Shown here: piece after piece, positions 29,315 through 34,977 of the stretch
Position numbering within the stretch: position 1 is the stretch's first letter
Layout: every line of letters begins with the position of its first letter
From: Bradyrhizobium sp. WSM1743
GTDB taxonomy: Bacteria; Pseudomonadota; Alphaproteobacteria; Rhizobiales; Xanthobacteraceae
NCBI RefSeq assembly: GCF_000473065.1
Contig: NZ_AXAZ01000080.1
Location: 1 to 34,977, forward strand
Direction: 5' to 3'
Length of the DNA: 34,977 nt
The notes under the pieces: generated by a model
What the model was told of the DNA's origin: nothing
What the model saw: the letters and a program-made list of their open reading frames with translations, nothing else
Databases searched by the model: none
Program-made: the position numbers and the translations under genes

Positions 29315-30282
29315 TCTCGTTCGTGGTGAAGCGTGCTCTCGCCGCGGTCGCGGCGCTGGCGTTCGCAACAGGCGCATTCGCTCAGGACTATCCCAAGCGT
29401 CCGATCACCATGATCGTGCCGTTCGCGGCCGGCGGCACTTCGGACGTGATCGCACGTGCGGTGGCCGAGCAGATGGGGATTGCGCTCGGCCAGACCATCG
29501 TGATCGAGAACGTTGCCGGCGCCGGCGGCTCGACCGGGCTGGCGCGAGCCTCTCGCGCCGAGCCCGACGGTTATACCATCGCGATCGGCAATGCCGGCAC
29601 CAATGCCGCGACCTACACGATCTACCCAAAACTGCCGTTCACGCCGGATTCGTTCGTTCCGATCGCCATGGTGGCGAAGACGTTCGGCATCATCGCGCTG
29701 CGCAAGGACTTTCCGGCGAAGGACCTCAAGGAGTTCATCGCCTACGTTAAGGCCAATCCGGGCAAGATCAATCTCGGCCATGCCGGCGTCGGCTCGTCGA
29801 ACTATCTGATTTGCAAGAGCTTCGTCAGCGCCGCGGCGATCGACGCGACGCTGGTCGGCTATCGCGGCGCCGCGCCCGCGCTGACCGACGCAGTCGGCAG
29901 CCAGATCGACGGCGTCTGCGATGCCGCGGCCTCCGTCTCGCAGGCGATCAACGAGAAGCTGGTGAGGGGGCTCGTGGTCGGCTCGACCGTGCGGCTCGCC
30001 ACGCTGCCGGACCTGCCGACATCGTCTGAAGCCGGCCTGCCCGAGTTCGAGGCGCAGGGCTGGAACGGCCTGTTCGCGCCCAAGGGCACGCCGCCGGCCG
30101 TGATCGCCAAGCTGAACGCAGCGGCGCGCACCGCGGTCGAGACCGAAGCGGTGAAGAAGCGGTTTGCCGATCTGTCGACCGTTGCGCCCGATGCCGACGA
30201 GCACGCGCCGGAGCTGCTGCAGCAGCTCGTGACGCGCGATGTCGAAAAATACCGGAAGATGCTCGCGGACGACGCCAAGTAG
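29311..30282 (+). CDS. TctC/Bug-family periplasmic solute-binding protein
   Basis: GTG start at 29311 overlaps the purQ stop in GTGA; 323 residues. A signal peptide (MISFVVKRALAAVAALAFAT to GAFAQ) is followed by DYPKRPITMIVPFAAGGTSDVIAR, the hallmark of the tripartite tricarboxylate transporter receptor family. GWNGLFAPKGTPPAVIAKLN near the C-terminus also fits. Such proteins bind carboxylates or other small anions in the periplasm. No TctA/TctB membrane partners are nearby, so it is an orphan receptor, as is common in this family. Coupling to purQ is unexpected. Confidence 0.93.
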   Translation: MISFVVKRALAAVAALAFATGAFAQDYPKRPITMIVPFAAGGTSDVIARAVAEQMGIALGQTIVIENVAGAGGSTGLARASRAEPDGYTIAIGNAGTNAATYTIYPKLPFTPDSFVPIAMVAKTFGIIALRKDFPAKDLKEFIAYVKANPGKINLGHAGVGSSNYLICKSFVSAAAIDATLVGYRGAAPALTDAVGSQIDGVCDAAASVSQAINEKLVRGLVVGSTVRLATLPDLPTSSEAGLPEFEAQGWNGLFAPKGTPPAVIAKLNAAARTAVETEAVKKRFADLSTVAPDADEHAPELLQQLVTRDVEKYRKMLADDAK

Positions 30283-30490
30283 TCGCAAGCCTTCGGTTCA
30301 CGATCGATCATTCCTTTCCCGCCTTTCTTGCGGCGCCGGCGATCGTGGTGCCCATCGGTGGCGGCTGACCGGAAAGCTCGCTCAATCAGGAGTAGCCGGG
30401 TTCGTCCATGTACAAAAATGGTCGCAATCTGCGCGTAAACATCGTGGCGGCTGGAGAGGTGACATCACTGGACATCGCGGAGGCACCCTC

Positions 30491-32508
30491 ATGCACTTCG
30501 GCTCAGCCTGGCGTTGGAAGTTCTCCCACGCCGTTGATGACGCGTTCGCACTGACCGAAGATCAGGCGCGAGCCGATCAGGTCGCTACCGACGTCCTGTC
30601 GCTGGACGTGCTGGCAAATGATCGCGGGGGCCATGCCGCGGGGCTGTATTCGATCGACGACGGCAATCGGGGTGGCAACTGGGAGCTGTTGGCTCGGGAC
30701 GTCGGTTGCGACGGGACCTCGCCCTGGGAAGCGACCGACAACGGCAACCTGATCCGCATCAATCATGGCCAAATCGAGCTCGATCTCAGCCATTCCCTCT
30801 CTGTGCTCGCCGCGACTGATTTCAATTCCATGGCGGCCGGGGACGTCATCGACGACGAGTTCGTGTATGCGATCCGATTGGGGCACGACAGGCTCAGCGA
30901 AGCCCGTGTCCGCGTGCATATCGACGGAGTGAACGATCCTGCCACGATCAGCGGTACTTCGACGGGAACGGTCACGGAGGACAGCGCGGTCCAGACCGCG
31001 GGCGGCACGCTGACCGTCACCGATCCCGACCACGGCCAGAGTGATTTCCAGCCGCCTGCCTCGCTGGCCGGCACATACGGTACCTTTGCGTTTGACCCGG
31101 CGACCGGCGTCTGGGGCTACACGCTCGACAACAGCGCGGCCAGTGTCCAGGCGCTGACCGCCAACGATGTCAGGCACGACCTGCTGACGATTACCTCCGC
31201 GGACGGCACCGCGCATCAAGCCATCGACGTGACCATCCATGGCGCCGACGAACCGAGACGCCTGGATCTCGTGGTGGGAGCGGAATTCACGGACATCGCG
31301 ACGGACTCAGGCTCGCTGGCCGTTGTGCTGCATGATGACGTCGACGGATTTCGCGCTCCGGCCCTCTATCACAACGGCACAAGCTACTATAACGGCACGC
31401 TTGAATACACGACCGCGATCGGCATCGCCGATTTCAATGGCGACGGCCTGGCGGATATTGCGACCGCCGGCCTTGCTGGCCTCGGCACGAACTCGAGCGC
31501 CAGCGTCGGGGTGCTGCTCGGGAACGGCGACGGCAGCTTCGGCGCGGCATCCGCCTATCACAACGGCACCTCGTGGGGACCGAACCACGAATACACTTAC
31601 GCGCTCGATATCGCCGACTTCAACGGGGACGGCGTGCTCGACATCGCGACTGCGGGGGTCAGCGGTGACCTCACCGCCGGCAGCGTAGGCGTGCTGCTCG
31701 GAAACGGTGACGGCACGTTCCAGGCAGGCAAGCCCTACAGCACCGGAACCGTGTACGCCAGTCTGTCGCAGATCACCTACGCGCTGGCCAGCGGCGATTT
31801 CAACGGAGACGGCAAGCTCGATATCGTGAGCGTCGGCGCGGCTGGTCCGGTGGCCCCTCAACCGAGAGTGTCAGCATGCTGCTCGGGAACGGTGACGGCA
31901 GCTTTGGGGCGCCCACGACCTATGCGACGGGAAACCTCGTCGTCGAGCACGAATTGACAGAAGCGGTTGTCGTCGGTGACGTGAATGGTGACGGCAAGCT
32001 CGACGCCGTCACCGGGGGATATGACGACAACTATCTCGCGACGGGCAAGATCGCCCACTCCATGAGCGTGCTGCTGGGCAACGGCGACGGCACCTTGCAA
32101 GCGGCGCTGCCGCTCTCCAGTGGCATTCCGCTAAACTCGATTTCCTATCAGTCGGAGGAAACCACGGTCCTGGCCGACCTGAATGGCGATGGCAGGCTCG
32201 ACATCGTCGGCGCGACACACAGCGCGGAGAGCAGCGTCTTCACCATGCTGGGCAATGGAGACGGGACCTTCCAGCCGGCGTCCAAATGGTCAAACGGTTC
32301 CTCGCCGGATGGTGATGAAACGACCGCGTCGATCTCGGTCGGTGATATCGATGGCGACGGTCGTCTCGATATTGCTGCGCTCGACAGCGGCGGTTCCGTC
32401 GGCGTGCTCTATGGAAACGGTGTCGGCAGCTTTCAGCCAGCTGAGGTCGTGCAGACCGGGATTCACGACGCCCTGGCCATCCAGCTCGGCTACCTCATAT
32501 CGGCCTGA
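30491..32508 (+). pseudogene. VCBS/FG-GAP repeat calcium-binding surface protein, frameshifted
   Basis: The ATG at 30491 follows GGAGG. The first frame (to 31957) encodes a cadherin/Ig-like N-terminus (VDDAFALTEDQ...LDVLANDRGG), one VCBS domain (NDPATISGTSTGTVTEDSAV...VWGYTLDN) and FG-GAP repeats. Near 31846-31862 the reading moves to another frame, which continues from about 31863 (TESVSMLLGNGDGSFGA) to the stop at 32508. Joined, it would be about 670 residues with six Asp-rich Ca2+ loops of the form DFNGDGxLDI and six GVLLGNGDGTF strands, typical of a beta-propeller adhesin. No signal peptide or clear type I secretion signal is seen. A one-base loss, perhaps in the CCCC at 31854-31857, would explain the break; assembly error is possible. 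Confidence 0.85.
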
Positions 32509-32550
32509 AACGCGCTTGCTGACGGCCGGCGCTACGCCGCCGAGAAAGCT

Positions 32551-32949
32551 TTACTCGGCCGCAGGAATTCGGGCGATGACCTTGATCTCGAAGTCAAACC
32601 CCGCAAGCCAATTCACACCAACCGCGGTCCAATTCGGATAGGGGGCGTCACCGATTTCCGTGGCGCGAATGGCCATCACCGTCTCGATCTGCGTGGCGGG
32701 ATCGGTGTGGAACGTGGTGACGTCGACGACATCATCCAACGTGCATCCGCCGGCCGCGAGCACGGCGCGCAAATTGGCGAACGCGCGCCGGACCTGGTCC
32801 TCGAACACTGGCTCGGGTGAGCCGTCCTCGCGGCTGCCGACTTGCCCCGAGACGAAGAGCAGGTCGCCGGAGCGGATCGCCGCAGAGTACCGATGCGCTT
32901 GATACAGCGCGTGGCGGTTCGCAGGGAAGATTGCCTCTCGCTGGGTCAT
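32551..32949 (-). CDS. RidA/YjgF/UK114-family protein
   Basis: 132 residues. Family sequence: YSAAIRSGDLLFVSGQVGSREDG, DQVRRAFANLRAVLAAGGCTLDDVVDVTTF and the C-terminal FEIKVIARIP. RidA enzymes hydrolyse reactive imines/enamines using an Arg (Arg105 in E. coli) in a P-x-R-x-x-V stretch. Here the matching PNWTAV has Trp107, so this is a non-archetypal Rid protein that may not deaminate imines. It is divergent from the TetR gene at 33086 and shares an intergenic region with two operator-like palindromes, so it is probably controlled by that regulator. Confidence 0.9.
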   Translation of the reverse strand: MTQREAIFPANRHALYQAHRYSAAIRSGDLLFVSGQVGSREDGSPEPVFEDQVRRAFANLRAVLAAGGCTLDDVVDVTTFHTDPATQIETVMAIRATEIGDAPYPNWTAVGVNWLAGFDFEIKVIARIPAAE

Positions 32950-33026
32950 GGCAGGAGCCTTTCAATCGAGCAGGGGAGTGGCGGCACGTGGGCGTGCCAC
33001 CGGGTGGCCATTTATGCATAGTTCAT

Positions 33027-33070
33027 ATACGCTTCGTATGTGAGATATGACTCACATACGAGACGTATGT
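33027..33070. promoter_or_regulatory. Paired operator-like palindromes between ridA-like and tetR genes
   Basis: ATACG-CTT-CGTAT (33027-33039) and ATACG-AGA-CGTAT (33056-33068, extending to ACATACG-AGA-CGTATGT at 33054-33070) are two palindromes 29 bp apart. Between them TCGTATGTGAG (33034-33044) and CTCACATACGA (33051-33061) form a larger perfect inverted repeat. The site sits directly ahead of the TetR gene (33086), a usual place for TetR-family self-repression. Confidence 0.82.
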
Positions 33071-33085
33071 CAATAGGAACGAGGT

Positions 33086-33682
33086 ATGGCAAAGGGGAAG
33101 CGCGCCGCGGCCATGGCGGAAAATCGGGGCAAGCTCATCCGCGCCGCGCGCGAGGCATTTGCCACACAAGGTTACGCAGACGCGTCGATGGACGAGCTGA
33201 CGGCCTCCGTCGGGCTGACGCGGGGCGCGCTGTATCACAATTTCGAAGACAAGAAGGGGCTGCTCTGGGCCGTCGTCGAGCAAATCGACGGCGAAATGGC
33301 GGAGCGGCTCCGCATCATTCGCGAGCAAGCGCCCACCTTGTGGCAAGGCCTGCTCGCGGAGGGGAGCGCCTATATCGAAATGGCGCTCGATCCCGAGATC
33401 CAGCGCATCATGCTTCTGGATGGACCTGCCGTGCTCGGTGATCCCTCCAAGTGGCCCGGCGAGAACGCTTGTCTCGACATTACCACGCGAACGATCCGCG
33501 CGCTGATCGATGAAGGGGTCGTGAAGCCGGTCGACGTCGAAGCGGCGGGGCGGTTGCTGAACGGCGCTGCGCTCAGCGCGGCATTATGGGTCGCGGCAGC
33601 CGACGATCCCAAGAGCGTGCTGAACAAGGCCGTTGATGCGTTTCGAGAGCTTGCAAGCGGATTGCTGCGCAAGGCGGTCTGA
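33086..33682 (+). CDS. TetR/AcrR-family transcriptional regulator
   Basis: 198 residues, with ACGAGG ahead of the ATG. The DNA-binding domain spans about residues 14-60: RGKLIRAAREAFATQGYADASMDELTASVGLTRGALYHNFEDKKGLL. The C-terminal half (MLLDGPAVLGDPSKWPGENACLD) matches a common TetR subgroup C-terminal domain. It is divergent from the RidA-like gene, and the region between contains paired palindromes that are its likely operators. The ligand is unknown. Confidence 0.94.
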   Translation: MAKGKRAAAMAENRGKLIRAAREAFATQGYADASMDELTASVGLTRGALYHNFEDKKGLLWAVVEQIDGEMAERLRIIREQAPTLWQGLLAEGSAYIEMALDPEIQRIMLLDGPAVLGDPSKWPGENACLDITTRTIRALIDEGVVKPVDVEAAGRLLNGAALSAALWVAAADDPKSVLNKAVDAFRELASGLLRKAV

Positions 33683-33935
33683 CCGTGCGTGATGGAGATG
33701 CACTCGATAGCTGCTTTTGCAGCGTGTGGGACCGCGATGGATGAGCCATGTCTTGGCAGCCTTGGGCCGAGGCTCATGAACCTGCATCGCGTTTGAGACG
33801 ACAGACTCCTCGTCGCCATCAAGGCGGGCGTCCGGGTTCACTGATTTTTGCGAGCGGAAGCAACTCAAAGTTGTTTCATCGCTTCAGTTGCGATATCAGG
33901 AGGCCGACGCTGTCGTTGTGCTTTCCGGATGTCAC

Positions 33936-34673
33936 ATGCCCGTCGCTTTGGTCGTTCTGCTGCTCGATATCACGCTGATCTATCACGCCTCGCGAACCGG
34001 GCGGCTGCGGCCCTGGGCCTTCATCATCCTGATGGTGCCGTTGATGGGCGCGCTCGCCTATATCGCGGTCGAGCTCATTCCGGAATGGTTTTCCAGCCCC
34101 GGCGCACGTCAGGCGCGCCAGCGTGTCGCCAATCGCCTCGATCCCGAGAAACGCTATCGCGAGCTATCGGACCGGCTGGCTGGCACCGACACCATCGCCA
34201 ACCGCGCGGCACTGGCGGAAGAGTGTGTAAATATCGGTCGGTTCGCCGAAGCGGAAGCGCATTATGATCACATCCTGAAGCTGCCCATGGGCCACGATCC
34301 CGCCTATGCGTTTCGCAAGGCGCAGGCCGAGTTTGCCGCCAAGCGCCCCGCCGATGCGCTTGCGACGCTGGACGATCTCCAGAAGCAATGGCCGGACTTC
34401 GATTCCGCCGATGCGCATCTCTTGTACGCTCGGGCGCTTGCGGAGGTCGGACGCTTCGACGAGGCCCTCGAGGAATATCACGCGCTCGCCGGCTACTTTC
34501 CCGGCGCCGAAGCGCGGGTGCGCTACGGCATGCTGCTGCAAACGGTCGGCCGCAGCGCCGAGGCGCGCATGGTTTTCAACGAGCTGCTGATCCAGATGCG
34601 GCGCGCGCCGAAATATCTCCGCAAGGCGCAGGCCGAATGGCTGTCGATCGCGGAGAAGCAGATTTCGGCGTGA
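33936..34673 (+). CDS. Membrane-anchored TPR protein
   Basis: Start chosen at ATG 33936 (MPVALVVLLLDITLIYHASR), 245 residues; the frame is open to 33888. Two hydrophobic segments (residues 1-16 and ~27-45, FIILMVPLMGALAYIAVELI) are followed by a cytoplasmic or periplasmic TPR-like region of about four helix pairs: LAEECVNIGRFAEAEAHYDHIL, FRKAQAEFAAKRPADALATLDDLQ, LLYARALAEVGRFDEALEEYHALA and VRYGMLLQTVGRSAEARMVFNELL. The N-terminal LVVLLLDITLIYHASRTGRLRPW resembles phospholipase-D-nuclease N-terminal (PLDc_N) membrane domains. Function unknown; probably a scaffold or regulatory protein. Confidence 0.83.
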   Translation: MPVALVVLLLDITLIYHASRTGRLRPWAFIILMVPLMGALAYIAVELIPEWFSSPGARQARQRVANRLDPEKRYRELSDRLAGTDTIANRAALAEECVNIGRFAEAEAHYDHILKLPMGHDPAYAFRKAQAEFAAKRPADALATLDDLQKQWPDFDSADAHLLYARALAEVGRFDEALEEYHALAGYFPGAEARVRYGMLLQTVGRSAEARMVFNELLIQMRRAPKYLRKAQAEWLSIAEKQISA

Positions 34674-34854
34674 GTGGTTGAATCACTCGAGCAGCCGCGG
34701 GCTCCCTTAACCTCTCCCGCTTGCGAGAGCTTTGCTTAATGGGATGTGAGCGAGTGGTTCCCGATGTCGGGCTTTTTTTGCGCGGCGTCGGACGGCGCGC
34801 GGCGTGGAATGGGTGCGTTTTCCGCGGCCGACCGCTGGCGTCGGGCGGCGGCGG

Positions 34855-34977
34855 TCATGCCGCAGCTCCCGCAGGAGACAGCACCGCCCATCGTTTGAGA
34901 TTCATGGCGAGGCAGATCAGGCGCAGATGCGTCTGGTTGCGCGCCAAGCCCAGATAGCGGGCGCGCGCCCAGCGGTA
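34855..34977 (-). CDS. IS transposase, C-terminal end (cut by window edge)
   Basis: Reading the minus strand from the window edge gives 40 residues beginning YRWARARYLGLARNQTHLRL and ending at a TGA (34855-34857). The stretch RARYLGLARNQTHLRLICLAMNLKRW matches the conserved C-terminal tail of IS5/IS1182-type transposases (R-Y-x-G-L-x-(K/R)-x...A-x-N-L-K-R). The rest of the element lies outside the window. Its end should be within 34680-34855, but I cannot fix the terminal inverted repeat without the other end. Confidence 0.7.
   Translation of the reverse strand, partial: YRWARARYLGLARNQTHLRLICLAMNLKRWAVLSPAGAAA

Noticed and set aside
34721..34957. 78-residue plus-strand open frame at the right edge
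   Set aside because: Overlaps the minus-strand transposase tail, which has recognisable conserved sequence; no support for the plus-strand frame.

Overview
The window looks like chromosomal DNA of an alphaproteobacterium of the Bradyrhizobium/Rhodopseudomonas type. The evidence is high GC, a eukaryotic-like NADP isocitrate dehydrogenase, an alphaproteobacterial F1-ATPase zeta subunit, an MlotiK1-like potassium channel, and many extended palindromic repeats between genes. The genus call rests on recognising protein sequence and was not tested by any search.

Left part (1-10.4 kb): a frameshifted DUF1835-like gene; the glycine cleavage operon gcvT-gcvH-gcvP on the minus strand, led by a tandem glycine riboswitch; then, divergently, alaS followed 5 bp later by a cyclic-nucleotide-gated K+ channel. 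Middle (10.4-16 kb): icd (minus strand), a TrmJ-type tRNA methyltransferase fused to a DUF559 nuclease-like domain, a secreted TPR protein, and two small adjacent conserved hypotheticals.

The most interesting block is 16.0-25.6 kb. A TetR regulator faces an operon for an OsmC-like protein, an acyl-CoA-dehydrogenase-like flavoprotein and a double rhodanese. Next comes a minus-strand PAS-PAS-AAA+-Fis sigma-54 activator. Divergent from the activator is an NrtA/CmpA-type ABC importer (binding protein, permease, ATPase) ending in cyanase (cynS). Both plus-strand operons start with sigma-54 (-24/-12) promoters sharing TGGCAYGCTCCWTGC, and a perfect 13-bp inverted repeat lies at enhancer distance from the cyn promoter. 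I read this as a sigma-54-controlled cyanate uptake and breakdown regulon. The OsmC/flavoenzyme/rhodanese operon is a candidate, so far unassigned, sulfur/cyanide-linked arm of it.

Right part (25.6-35 kb): the ATPase zeta subunit; purC-purS, then corA on the opposite strand, then purQ overlapping a TctC/Bug-type binding protein; a frameshifted VCBS/FG-GAP calcium-binding surface protein; a RidA-family gene divergent from a TetR gene with paired operator-like palindromes between them; a membrane-anchored TPR protein; and the 3' end of an IS transposase at the right edge. Intergenic palindromic repeats occur at eight places, including inside both the gcv and cyn operons.
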